A stretch of 9,061 bases of DNA. Origin: Bacteroidia bacterium. Lineage in GTDB: Bacteria; Bacteroidota; Bacteroidia; NS11-12g; UBA955. A program made the position numbers and the translations under genes. The notes beneath the pieces were generated by a model, which saw nothing but the letters and a program-made list of their open reading frames with translations, searched no databases and was not told where the DNA came from. Where the stretch lies: assembly GCA_023254645.1 (NCBI GenBank), contig JALRLA010000277.1, positions 1-9,061 on the forward strand. Direction: 5' to 3'. Positions 1 to 7,039 of the stretch are shown in pieces. How positions within the stretch are numbered: the stretch's first letter is position 1; each line of letters opens with the position of its first letter.

Positions 1-138
1 CAACCCATTCACTTCTGCCGAGGAGCTATGACGCAGGGCTTCTTTGTACACAGACAAGCGCCTCGGCCGAACACCGGTGATGCGAAATAGTTGGTCTGAA
101 AGAACCTTATCGGGTCCTAATCGGAGAGAAAATCTCAA
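1..138 (-). CDS. rnc: Ribonuclease III, N-terminal fragment (runs off left edge)
   Basis: RNase III cleaves double-stranded RNA in rRNA processing and mRNA turnover in the cytoplasm. Only the first 46 codons are present. They include a segment typical of the start of the RNase III domain: residues 23-40 read GVRPRRLSVYKEALRHSS, matching the family pattern of a G-x-x-P stretch followed by L-x-x-Y-x-x-A-L-x-H-x-S. The catalytic signature NERLEFLGD would lie just past the edge, after the visible ending EVNGL. No ATG exists in this frame before the conserved helix. The frame is closed by a TGA 30 nt upstream of the TTG at 138-136, so I take that TTG as the start, 4 nt after the fabF stop, the same gap as acpP-fabF. 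An ATT at 147-145, touching the fabF stop, is the only other nearby candidate. Position after acpP and fabF is a conserved bacterial order and supports the call. Confidence 0.8.
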   Translation of the reverse strand, partial: MRFSLRLGPDKVLSDQLFRITGVRPRRLSVYKEALRHSSSAEVNGL

Positions 139-142
139 TGGC

Positions 143-1396
143 TTAATCTTGGAATCGCTTGAAAATCACGGAAGCATTATGGCCTCCAAAACCGAATGTG
201 TTGCTCAATGCGGCTTGAATGTCGCGGCGTTGAGGCTGGTTCAAAGTGAGGTTCAAGTTGGAATCCAACTCGGGATCCACGTGGGTGTGGTTAATGGTCG
301 GAGGAATGATACCGTCGTTGACCGCCATGATACAGGCAACCGCTTCAACGGCTCCAGCACCTCCCAACAAATGACCCGTCATACTCTTGGTGCTGGAAAT
401 GTTCAATTTGTAAGCCTCCTCACCAAAAACGCTCAAGATGGCTTTGGTTTCGGCTATGTCTCCCAAGGGAGTTGAAGTTCCGTGCACGTTGATGTAATCA
501 ATGTCAGAGGCTTGCATTCCGGCATCAGCCAGCGCTTGACGCATGACATTGCTGGCACCCAATCCCTCAGGATGGGGAGCTGTCAAGTGATAGGCATCAG
601 CGGTCATACCACCACCTACCATCTCGGCATAAATTTTGGCTCCTCGAGCCTTGGCATGTTCGTAATCCTCAAGGATCAAACAAGCCCCGCCCTCTCCCAT
701 TACGAAACCATCTCTGGTTTGGTCGAAGGGTCGAGAAGCAGTCATGTAATCATCGTTTCGCTCAGAAAGGGCCTTCATATTGGAAAATCCTCCCATGGCG
801 GGTTCGTTTACACAAGCCTCAGAACCACCTGCAACAACGGCATCAGCTTTGCCCAAACGAATCAGATTAAAGGCATCAATCAGCGCATGCGTTGAAGAAG
901 CACATGCACTGACGGTGCCGAAATTCGGACCTCGGAACCCGTATTTCATTGAAATGAAACCCGGGGTGATGTCGATGATCATTTTAGGAATAAAAAAGGG
1001 CGAGAAACGCGGAGTTCCATCGCCCTTAGCATAATCACATACTTCGTTGAAAAAGGTAGTCAAACCTCCAATTCCTGCACCCCAAATAACCCCAATTCGA
1101 TCGGGATCATACGATTGCTCCAACAAGCCGCTGTCAACGACAGCTTCATCGGCACATACGACTCCAAACTGAGTAAAGGGATCCATTTTCCGCGACTCCT
1201 TACGATCCACAAAATTCAAAATATCAAAATTCTTCACTTCGTGAGCGAACTTGACTTTGAAATGTGTGGTATCAAAGCGCGTAATGAGGCCTGCACCCGA
1301 TTTCCCGGATTTCAAGCCTTCCCAGTACTCTGGAAGCGTATTGCCTATGGGAGTCAAAGCTCCCATGCCCGTTACAACAACCCGGCGGAGTTGCAT
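143..1396 (-). CDS. fabF: 3-oxoacyl-[acyl-carrier-protein] synthase II (KAS II)
   Basis: This cytoplasmic enzyme condenses malonyl-ACP with a growing acyl-ACP, releasing CO2, and is the main elongating condensing enzyme of type II fatty acid synthesis. The 417-residue length is normal for FabF. The thiolase fold is complete: it opens with RRVVVTGMGALTPIG at residues 4-18, and the nucleophile Cys165 sits in TVSACASSTHAL. The two catalytic histidines are His305 (NVHGTSTPLGD) and His342, with Lys337 in KSMTGH. The C-terminal glycine-rich NTFGFGGHNAS motif is at 399-409. The Cys-His-His triad identifies FabF/FabB rather than FabH, which has Cys-His-Asn; overall length and the GTSTPLGD motif favour FabF over FabB. 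The ATG lies 4 nt after the acpP stop and the rnc start follows 4 nt after its own stop, so it is very probably co-transcribed with both. Confidence 0.97.
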   Translation of the reverse strand: MQLRRVVVTGMGALTPIGNTLPEYWEGLKSGKSGAGLITRFDTTHFKVKFAHEVKNFDILNFVDRKESRKMDPFTQFGVVCADEAVVDSGLLEQSYDPDRIGVIWGAGIGGLTTFFNEVCDYAKGDGTPRFSPFFIPKMIIDITPGFISMKYGFRGPNFGTVSACASSTHALIDAFNLIRLGKADAVVAGGSEACVNEPAMGGFSNMKALSERNDDYMTASRPFDQTRDGFVMGEGGACLILEDYEHAKARGAKIYAEMVGGGMTADAYHLTAPHPEGLGASNVMRQALADAGMQASDIDYINVHGTSTPLGDIAETKAILSVFGEEAYKLNISSTKSMTGHLLGGAGAVEAVACIMAVNDGIIPPTINHTHVDPELDSNLNLTLNQPQRRDIQAALSNTFGFGGHNASVIFKRFQD

Positions 1397-1400
1397 GAAA

Positions 1401-1637
1401 TTAAGCTTTGGCTTCTTCGATGTAACGTACGGCCTCGCCTACAGTGCCAATCTTTTCAGCTTGGTCATCTGGAATGCTGATATCAAATTCCTTTTCGAAT
1501 TCCATGATCAACTCAACGGTATCTAAGGAATCAGCACCCAAGTCGTTCGTGAAGCTAGCTTCAGCATTAACTTCAGACTCATCTACGCCCAACTTATCAA
1601 CGATAATGGCTTTTACTTTTTCTGCAATTTCTGACAT
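1401..1637 (-). CDS. acpP: Acyl carrier protein
   Basis: This small acidic four-helix carrier holds fatty acyl intermediates on a 4'-phosphopantetheine arm. The protein is 78 residues, the standard ACP length. The attachment site is Ser37 in the classic [15 protein letters not shown] stretch (residues 34-48), followed by the typical [14 protein letters not shown] and a C-terminal helix. I chose the ATG at 1637-1635, giving [12 protein letters not shown], because this matches known ACP starts. The frame stays open to 1688, but the extra residues (rich in Lys and Ser) are unlike any ACP start. It is the first gene of the leftward acpP-fabF-rnc unit and is transcribed divergently from the gene at 1719. 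Confidence 0.97.
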   Translation of the reverse strand: MSEIAEKVKAIIVDKLGVDESEVNAEASFTNDLGADSLDTVELIMEFEKEFDISIPDDQAEKIGTVGEAVRYIEEAKA

Positions 1638-1661
1638 GTTTTTTGTGTTTGATTTGCCATG

Positions 1662-1688
1662 CAAAGAAAGTTCTTTTTCCGAATACAA
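1662..1688 (-). promoter_or_regulatory. Possible promoter of acpP-fabF-rnc
   Basis: On the minus strand TTG (1688-1686), 16 nt, then TTTCTTTG (1669-1662) resembles the Bacteroidota TTG / TAnnTTTG promoter, with one mismatch in the -7 element and a spacer at the short end. It would place the transcript start near 1655, giving a leader of about 18 nt before acpP. Match quality is modest and the call rests only on motif and position. Confidence 0.3.
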
Positions 1689-1704
1689 GACTGAAAAAAA
1701 AATC

Positions 1705-1712
1705 TAGTTTTG
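1705..1712 (+). promoter_or_regulatory. Bacteroidota -7 promoter element, TAGTTTTG, before the IPExxxVDY-like gene
   Basis: TAGTTTTG matches the Bacteroidota -7 consensus TAnnTTTG at all six fixed positions and ends 6 nt before the ATG at 1719. No TTG is visible at the expected -33 position. If used, transcription would begin at or next to the start codon. It lies in the 81-bp divergent region between acpP and this gene, where a rightward promoter is needed. Confidence 0.4.
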
Positions 1713-1718
1713 TTTTGC

Positions 1719-2159
1719 ATGTCTTCTAAAAAGCACAAATCGTATCTAAGTACCTCTTTTCTAAACCTAGATGTAGTGGCTATTCACAGCGAAATGAGCC
1801 CTCATCGCTTGGCTTGGTGTCTAGATGACACTTTTTCTTCTCGATTTGTATGCGAGGCCCATCCATTTGAGGTAACTTTGTCTTCGAATCAAGTTTCCTT
1901 TCATGTGGAGTTTCACTTTGAAGGCAATGAGACATGCAGCCCAATGAGTCTATTGGAAAACAAAGGCAGTAGCCAAGCCCTATATACGGCAAGGCCCACT
2001 CCAGACTATTGGCTCATCGTGCAAGAATCAGAATCCATGGGTGGTTTGAGCGAGTGGCTTGAACAACTCAAGAGAATCAACAACGTTCAAACGGCATATC
2101 TCTTTCCCTCAGAAAACCATTCGAAGTTGACTTGGTTGCATCATTTGAGGCATTTGTAG
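1719..2159 (+). CDS. IPExxxVDY-like family protein of unknown function
   Basis: The gene encodes a 146-residue soluble protein with no signal peptide or membrane segment. I assign it to the IPExxxVDY family mainly by position, since family members commonly sit directly before pyk in Bacteroidota. Weaker support comes from the pattern: an N-terminal HRLAWCLDD stretch (residues 29-37), resembling the family's RLxWxLN segment, and a late PTPDYWLIVQ stretch (93-102) where the name-giving IPE-x3-VDYFL motif is expected. The motif itself is not intact: Pro96 is followed by DYW, and no IPE is present. The family has no established function that I know of. The ATG at 1719 is chosen; an in-frame TTG at 1710 is possible but lies inside the putative promoter element. 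It ends 8 bp before pyk, so the two are likely co-transcribed. The gene is certain to be real less by homology than by layout and lack of competing frames. Confidence 0.65.
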   Translation: MSSKKHKSYLSTSFLNLDVVAIHSEMSPHRLAWCLDDTFSSRFVCEAHPFEVTLSSNQVSFHVEFHFEGNETCSPMSLLENKGSSQALYTARPTPDYWLIVQESESMGGLSEWLEQLKRINNVQTAYLFPSENHSKLTWLHHLRHL

Positions 2160-2167
2160 AAAGATTT

Positions 2168-3598
2168 ATGTTCAAGGAGAACTTTAACAAGACCAAAATT
2201 ATTGCCACTATTGGCCCAGCTACCAGCAGCTCAGAAATGCTGGAAAGCATCATTCGCCTTGGTGTCGATGTTTGCCGTTTGAATTTCTCTCATGGAAGCC
2301 ACAGCGTCCATGCAGAATCAGTCAAACGCATTCGCGAAGTCAACGAGAAATTGGGCAGCCACGTGGCCATTTTGCAGGATTTGCAAGGTCCTAAACTTCG
2401 CATTGGAAAAGTAGATGGTGAAATCAACCTCGTAACAGGAGAAGAATTGATCGTCACCACTGAAGAGTGCATGTGTACCGCTGATCGACTTTTCGTGAGC
2501 TACAAACGTTTGGCGCTCGATGCAAAACCTGGAGAACAGATCTTATTGAACGACGGAAAGTCTGCCTTGGAAATCACGGCCATTCTCAGCGAAACGGAAT
2601 TGAAGGCCAAGGTTACAGTAGGTGGAGTGTTGACTTCCAACAAAGGCTTCAACTTACCCAACACCGCTTTGAACATTCCGAGCATGACCGATAAAGACTT
2701 GGAAGACCTTCATTACGGTCTTGAATTGGGTGTAGATTGGATCGCCTTGAGTTTTGTTCGCAAAGCCGAAGACATCATTGCTCTCAAAGACATCATTCGC
2801 AGCAAAGGAAGCCAAGCAAAGGTTATTGCCAAGATTGAGAAGCCTGAAGCTGTCATCAACTTGGACGACATCATCAAAGTAACCGATGGCATCATGGTGG
2901 CTCGTGGAGATTTGGGTGTAGAAATTCCTCTTCAGCGCGTTCCCTTGATTCAAAAGTCGATCGTAGAGAAGTGTTTGCAAGCGGCCAAGCCCGTTATCAT
3001 TGCCACTCAGATGATGGAAAGCATGATTACGGATAGCATGCCTACACGTGCAGAAATCACAGACGTTGCCAATGCCGTTCTCGATGGTGCTGATGCCGTT
3101 ATGCTCTCTGCTGAAACCTCAGTGGGCAAATTCCCCGAGCGCGTTATTGAGGTAATGGGCAAAATCATTACCGATATCGAATCTGACCGTCGGGCTTATT
3201 ACAAAGGCGAAAAACCCACATCTGATTCACCATCATTCGTCAGTGACGAGGTTTGCTTTACGGCAGTAAAAATGAGTGACCATTTGAGAGCCAAAGCCAT
3301 TGTCGCGATGACCAAAAGTGGATTCACCGCTTTCAAGGTGGCTAGTTACCGCCCAGAAGCTCCGATATACATCTTTACCAACAACCGCAGCATCATGTCA
3401 GCTTTGAGTTTGGTATGGGGGATTCGCGTGCTTTATTACGATAAGTTCGAATCGACCGACCAAACCTTTGACGATGTCATGGAAATCCTCAAGGAGCAGT
3501 CGTTGGTCAAGCCTGGTGAATACATCATCAACACCGCCAGCATGCCCTTGCACCGCAAGCAGCGTACAAATGCTATCAAGGTAACTCGGGTTGAATAA
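2168..3598 (+). CDS. pyk: Pyruvate kinase
   Basis: Pyruvate kinase transfers phosphate from phosphoenolpyruvate to ADP, giving pyruvate and ATP in the last step of glycolysis. The 476-residue protein is full length for a bacterial enzyme. Residues 8-18 (KTKIIATIGPA) start the TIM barrel; Arg37, Asn39 and Ser41 in CRLNFSHG line the active site; DLQGPKLRIG (71-80) precedes the inserted B domain. The signature VIAKIEKPEAV carries the catalytic Lys222 and the metal ligand Glu224, with the second ligand Asp248 in ARGDLGVEIP. ATQMMESM and MPTRAEITDVANAVLDGADA complete the barrel, and residues from about 350 form the C-terminal regulatory domain. I chose the ATG at 2168 because it sits directly before the conserved start; an upstream in-frame TTG at 2132 would overlap the preceding gene. 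No terminator-like hairpin follows the stop. Confidence 0.97.
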   Translation: MFKENFNKTKIIATIGPATSSSEMLESIIRLGVDVCRLNFSHGSHSVHAESVKRIREVNEKLGSHVAILQDLQGPKLRIGKVDGEINLVTGEELIVTTEECMCTADRLFVSYKRLALDAKPGEQILLNDGKSALEITAILSETELKAKVTVGGVLTSNKGFNLPNTALNIPSMTDKDLEDLHYGLELGVDWIALSFVRKAEDIIALKDIIRSKGSQAKVIAKIEKPEAVINLDDIIKVTDGIMVARGDLGVEIPLQRVPLIQKSIVEKCLQAAKPVIIATQMMESMITDSMPTRAEITDVANAVLDGADAVMLSAETSVGKFPERVIEVMGKIITDIESDRRAYYKGEKPTSDSPSFVSDEVCFTAVKMSDHLRAKAIVAMTKSGFTAFKVASYRPEAPIYIFTNNRSIMSALSLVWGIRVLYYDKFESTDQTFDDVMEILKEQSLVKPGEYIINTASMPLHRKQRTNAIKVTRVE

Positions 3599-3617
3599 TT
3601 CCGACATCGTACCTTTG
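3591..3617 (+). promoter_or_regulatory. Probable promoter of the DUF2480-M61-Ldh unit
   Basis: TTG at 3591-3593, a 16-nt spacer and TACCTTTG at 3610-3617 match the Bacteroidota TTG / TAnnTTTG promoter, with the -7 element perfect at its fixed positions. The TTG overlaps the last codons of pyk. The element ends 4 nt before the ATG at 3622, so the mRNA would be leaderless or nearly so. It suggests that the downstream genes can be transcribed independently of pyk, although read-through from pyk also remains possible over a 23-bp gap. Confidence 0.45.
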
Positions 3618-3621
3618 TTCT

Positions 3622-4128
3622 ATGGAGGAGGCCTTTGTCAACCGAGTAGCCACCAGTGGGCTCATTACCTTGAACTTGGAACAGCATTTCCCTTTTGGGG
3701 AACGCAATTCGATCGACATTAGCCAAGGCTTGTTCAAAGGATTGGTCTTAAAGGAAAAAGATTTCCGTGCCTGGATCAAGGAATTGGACATCGAAGCCTA
3801 TACCGATGCCCATGTTGCTGTTTATTGCAGCAGCGACGCCATCGTACCCACTTGGGCCTACATGTTGGTGGCTACCAAACTGACTCCTGTAGTCAAAACC
3901 CTAGTTTTTGGAACCTTGGATACATTGGAAACCGTATTGTGGGAACAAGCCCTGTCCAAGTTAAACCTAGAAGAATACCGAGACCAAAAAATGGTCATCA
4001 AGGGTTGCGGCGACTTACCCGTTGGCCCTGCAGCCTACACCGCCATCACGCGATTGTTGACTCCAATCGCCAAGAGCATTATGTACGGAGAACCTTGTAG
4101 CACTGTTCCCGTTTTCAAAAAAAAATAA
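3622..4128 (+). CDS. DUF2480 family protein
   Basis: The gene encodes a 168-residue, apparently cytoplasmic protein of a family found in Bacteroidota and without assigned function. Recognised family features are FVNRVATSGLITLNLE at 5-20, LKEKDFRAWIK (43-53), YCSSDAIVPTWAYMLVATKL (68-87), a KGCGDLPVGPAAY segment (127-139) and the C-terminal AKSIMYGEPCSTVPVFK (150-166). All three cysteines (69, 129, 159) fall inside these conserved blocks, which hints at a metal, cluster or thiol role but proves none. From memory, relatives often lie near SUF iron-sulfur assembly genes; no such gene is in this window. Residues 69-98 and 129-157 look like two copies of one unit (see findings). The coding sequence ends in Phe and three Lys codons read from a run of nine A. 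The M61 peptidase starts 4 nt after the stop. Confidence 0.88.
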   Translation: MEEAFVNRVATSGLITLNLEQHFPFGERNSIDISQGLFKGLVLKEKDFRAWIKELDIEAYTDAHVAVYCSSDAIVPTWAYMLVATKLTPVVKTLVFGTLDTLETVLWEQALSKLNLEEYRDQKMVIKGCGDLPVGPAAYTAITRLLTPIAKSIMYGEPCSTVPVFKKK

Positions 4129-4132
4129 GCGC

Positions 4133-5944
4133 ATGCGTATCGCCATTATTGCCTTCTTAACATCTGTTATGAGCCTTTCTGCCAAACCGGCCCACTATAC
4201 ATTGGACATTCGATTCCCTCATCACACCCAACACATGGTGGATGTAGAACTGAGTTTTGATCAAACCCAAAAACAAGCCAGCATCATCAGCATGCCCGTT
4301 TGGACCCCAGGGAGTTACCTGGTGCGTGAATTTGCCAAAAGTGTGGAAGGCGTGCAATGGAGCATCGATGGTCAAGTGTGGAACAAGGCCACAAAAACCG
4401 CTAAACACAGCTGGTCCATTCCCGCGCCCAAGGGCAGTCGTGTCAAAGTCAATTACCAAGTTTACGCCCGTGAATTGTCGGTTCGCACCTCCTACGTTGA
4501 CGCCGATCAGGCATTGTTGAACATGGCCTCGATCGCCATGTTCCTGCAACACGACCCGCAGGCAGCAGGCCAAATTCACTTGCACCTGCCCGAAGCCTGG
4601 TCGCGAAGCTCGACTGCTCTACCGGCTATACCAACAGGGCCCGAAACCAACAGCCAAACGCACAGTTTCCAATTTGAAAGCTTTGACCAATTGGTCGACT
4701 GCCCCATCCAAATCGGTCACCACGAAGAGTTCTCGTTCGAGGTTCGAGGAATTCCGCACCGGGTAGCCTTGGTGGGTCAACACAATGCCGACCTGGAACA
4801 ATTGGCCCTCGACATGCAACGCATTTGCGAAACCATGACAGCCATTATTGATGAACACCCTTGTCAAGACTATTTGTTCATTGTGCAGCACGTACCTAGC
4901 GGTGGCGGTGGTTTGGAGCACGCTAGTTCGACTTGCTTGATGATGCAAAAAGATGGGTACACCGATGCCGATCGATACAAACGATTTTTGGGCTTGGTCG
5001 CCCATGAATACTTCCACCTTTGGAATGTCAAGCGCATTCGCCCCATTGAATTGGGCCCCTTTGATTACCTGCAAGAAAACTACACCGACCTTTTGTGGGT
5101 GGCCGAGGGCATTACCTCCTATTACGACGAACTCGCTTTGGTTCGCGCCGGCTATGTAGACGCTCAAACCTTTTTAAATACCTTAACCACTTACATAGAT
5201 GGCGTTGAAAATCGCCCAGGATCTTATGTTCACAGCTTAGCTGAAGTGAGCCGCGATGCTTGGATTCGCGAGTATCGCCCCAACGAAAACAGCGCCAATA
5301 CTTCTGTGAGTTATTACAGCAAAGGGTTGGTGGTTGCCGCTTATTTGGACGCCGAAATTCGAAGCAAAAGCGCAGGAGCTTCGAGCCTTGACTCTCTGAT
5401 GCGCTATCTGTATAAAACCTATTATTTGGGTCAAAACCGCGGATTCACTCCCGCTGAGTTCGAGTCAGCTGTCGTAACAGTAGCCGGTGGAAATGCCGAT
5501 CATTGGAAAGCCTTTTTCGAGCATTGCCTCTGGGGAACCGGATGTGTAAGCTCGGCCTATTCCTTTGAATCGCTGGGCCTTACCCAATCCAAAATTTCGA
5601 TCCCAGATCCTAGTCTGGGAATGGCTTGGGCTAGGGATAAAAACCCCTTGGAAGTGAGCAGCATCAAAAGAGGTTCTACCGCATATGATTTGGGCCTGAA
5701 TGTAGGAGACCAAGTTCTCCAAGCACAATGCGGATTGTCGACTTACCAAGACGGCGAGAATTGGACTGAATTTGCCCAAAGTTGCACAGAGAAAGGCCTT
5801 GACCTCACCTTCCAAATCATTCGCAATGGCGAACCCAGAACGCTTCAGGGGCTGAGCAAAGGCGATGTCTTGCAAAAGACCCAATTGACATTACCCAACA
5901 ACTGGGAAGAAAACCAAAAGCTCACCCAGTGGCTGAACCCATAA
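4133..5944 (+). CDS. M61 family metallopeptidase with PDZ domain, exported
   Basis: This is a zinc-dependent peptidase related to glycyl aminopeptidase. Residues 1-16 form a short hydrophobic signal peptide with a likely cut after LSA (about residue 17), so it is exported to the periplasm or beyond. An N-terminal beta-rich M61 domain (about 20-195) carries the family's MPVWTPGSYLVREFAK at 54-69. The catalytic part has GGGGLEHASS (257-266) and the zinc site HEYFH: His291, Glu292 and His295, within LVAHEYFHLWNVKRIRP; Glu325 in WVAEGITSYY is the expected third ligand. A PDZ domain covers about 495-575, around IKRGSTAYDLGLNVGDQVLQ. Length (603) is usual for bacterial members. The active site looks intact. 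Natural substrates of Bacteroidota members are not established. Gaps of 4 nt on both sides place it in an operon with the DUF2480 and Ldh genes. Confidence 0.92.
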   Translation: MRIAIIAFLTSVMSLSAKPAHYTLDIRFPHHTQHMVDVELSFDQTQKQASIISMPVWTPGSYLVREFAKSVEGVQWSIDGQVWNKATKTAKHSWSIPAPKGSRVKVNYQVYARELSVRTSYVDADQALLNMASIAMFLQHDPQAAGQIHLHLPEAWSRSSTALPAIPTGPETNSQTHSFQFESFDQLVDCPIQIGHHEEFSFEVRGIPHRVALVGQHNADLEQLALDMQRICETMTAIIDEHPCQDYLFIVQHVPSGGGGLEHASSTCLMMQKDGYTDADRYKRFLGLVAHEYFHLWNVKRIRPIELGPFDYLQENYTDLLWVAEGITSYYDELALVRAGYVDAQTFLNTLTTYIDGVENRPGSYVHSLAEVSRDAWIREYRPNENSANTSVSYYSKGLVVAAYLDAEIRSKSAGASSLDSLMRYLYKTYYLGQNRGFTPAEFESAVVTVAGGNADHWKAFFEHCLWGTGCVSSAYSFESLGLTQSKISIPDPSLGMAWARDKNPLEVSSIKRGSTAYDLGLNVGDQVLQAQCGLSTYQDGENWTEFAQSCTEKGLDLTFQIIRNGEPRTLQGLSKGDVLQKTQLTLPNNWEENQKLTQWLNP

Positions 5945-5948
5945 ATTC

Positions 5949-7037
5949 ATGACGACCATTAGTTACGAAACCTTTCCCACCGAGCGGCTGAAAAATTTTG
6001 TTCAGGCTGTCTTTGAATATCAAGACTTTTCTTCGCAACACGCACAAACTTGTGCCGATGTTTTGGTTTCTGCCGATGCCAGGGGAATTGACAGCCATGG
6101 AGTTGCTCGTCTTTCGGGCTATGTCAGACTCATTGAGAAAGGACGCATCAATCCCAAACCTCAGATGCAGTTTTCTCAGAACAAAAAAGCCGTGGCCCAA
6201 CTCAATGCCGATGGGGCTATTGGCTTGGTTTCTGCGCCTTTGGCCATGCAGCGAGCCATAGACATTACCCAGGACCTGGGTTCGGGCTGGTGCGGCATTC
6301 ACCACTCCAATCATTTTGGCATAGCGGGCTACCACGCCCTGATGGCTGTGCAACACGATTTCATTGGCATAGCCATGACCAATGCTAGCCCACTGGTAAG
6401 CCCGGCTAGAGGCAAAGAAAGAATGCTGGGCACCAACCCCATTGCCGTAGCGATTCCCGCAGGAGAAGAAGAACCCTTTGTGTTGGACATGGCAACTTCG
6501 GCCGCCGCAAATGGAAAATTGGAAATCGCTCAGCGCCATGGAAAAAACATTCCTGAAGGATGGGTCATAAATGCCGACGGATCTAGCAGCAAAGACCCAT
6601 TGGCTCTCAAAGACGGTGGTATGCTGCTCGGCTTAGGAAGTGACACCGACCACGGATACCACAAGGGATATGGACTAGGTGCCTGGGTCGATATTTTTTC
6701 AGGCGTATTGAATGGCGGTAGTTTTGGCCCCTGGGCCCCTCCATTTGTCACCTTCTTGGATCCTGTAGCCAACCAACCGGGCCAGGGATTGGGGCATTTT
6801 GTGGGCTGCTGGGACCCCGCTGCTTTCCGCGACATATCAGAGTTCAAATCCAACATGGATCTTTGGATCAGACGCTTTAGAGAAACCACTCCCATTGATC
6901 CTCATCGACCTGTACTGGTACCCGGTGATCCTGAGCGACTCTTGGAACAGGAGCGCATTCATACAGGAATCCCCATCGTCAATGTTGTTGTAAACGACTT
7001 GGAGCAATTGGGAAAAAAATTGGGGCTTCAACTTTAA
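5949..7037 (+). CDS. Ldh family NAD(P)-dependent 2-hydroxyacid dehydrogenase (malate/lactate type)
   Basis: The protein belongs to the Ldh_2 family (malate, L-lactate, ureidoglycolate or diketogulonate dehydrogenases), which is unrelated to the classical Rossmann-fold MDH/LDH enzymes. Family marks are ARGIDSHGVARL (residues 44-55) with the conserved catalytic His50 and substrate-binding Arg54, then GIHHSNHFGIAGYH at 116-129 and MLGTNPIAVAIP (159-170). VLDMATSAAANGKLEIA and IPEGWVINADG follow, and the late HKGYGLGAWVDIFSG stretch is the usual cofactor-proximal region. The 362-residue length is normal. It would oxidise a 2-hydroxyacid to the oxoacid with NAD or NADP in the cytoplasm. The sequence does not let me choose the substrate; malate or lactate is the default annotation. 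It starts 4 nt after the peptidase stop, and a small membrane protein gene follows after 2 nt. Confidence 0.88.
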   Translation: MTTISYETFPTERLKNFVQAVFEYQDFSSQHAQTCADVLVSADARGIDSHGVARLSGYVRLIEKGRINPKPQMQFSQNKKAVAQLNADGAIGLVSAPLAMQRAIDITQDLGSGWCGIHHSNHFGIAGYHALMAVQHDFIGIAMTNASPLVSPARGKERMLGTNPIAVAIPAGEEEPFVLDMATSAAANGKLEIAQRHGKNIPEGWVINADGSSSKDPLALKDGGMLLGLGSDTDHGYHKGYGLGAWVDIFSGVLNGGSFGPWAPPFVTFLDPVANQPGQGLGHFVGCWDPAAFRDISEFKSNMDLWIRRFRETTPIDPHRPVLVPGDPERLLEQERIHTGIPIVNVVVNDLEQLGKKLGLQL

Positions 7038-7039
7038 TC

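Noticed and set aside
759..772. 14-bp sequence CGCTCAGAAAGGGC repeated exactly at 7440-7453
   Set aside because: Both copies encode the same short peptide, ALSER, in fabF and kmo; coincidence of coding sequence is a sufficient explanation.
44..1526. Long open frames on the plus strand opposite fabF and acpP
   Set aside because: They are antisense to genes with intact catalytic motifs, have no recognisable domains and follow from the codon composition of the real genes.
2132..2167. Possible upstream TTG start of pyk adding 12 residues
   Set aside because: It would overlap the end of the preceding gene, and the family's conserved start begins just after the ATG at 2168.
4117..4125. Run of nine A near the DUF2480 stop as a slippage site; a frame shift there would join DUF2480 to the M61 peptidase
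   Set aside because: The M61 protein has its own ATG and signal peptide, which would be buried in a fusion; the run encodes a plain three-lysine end.
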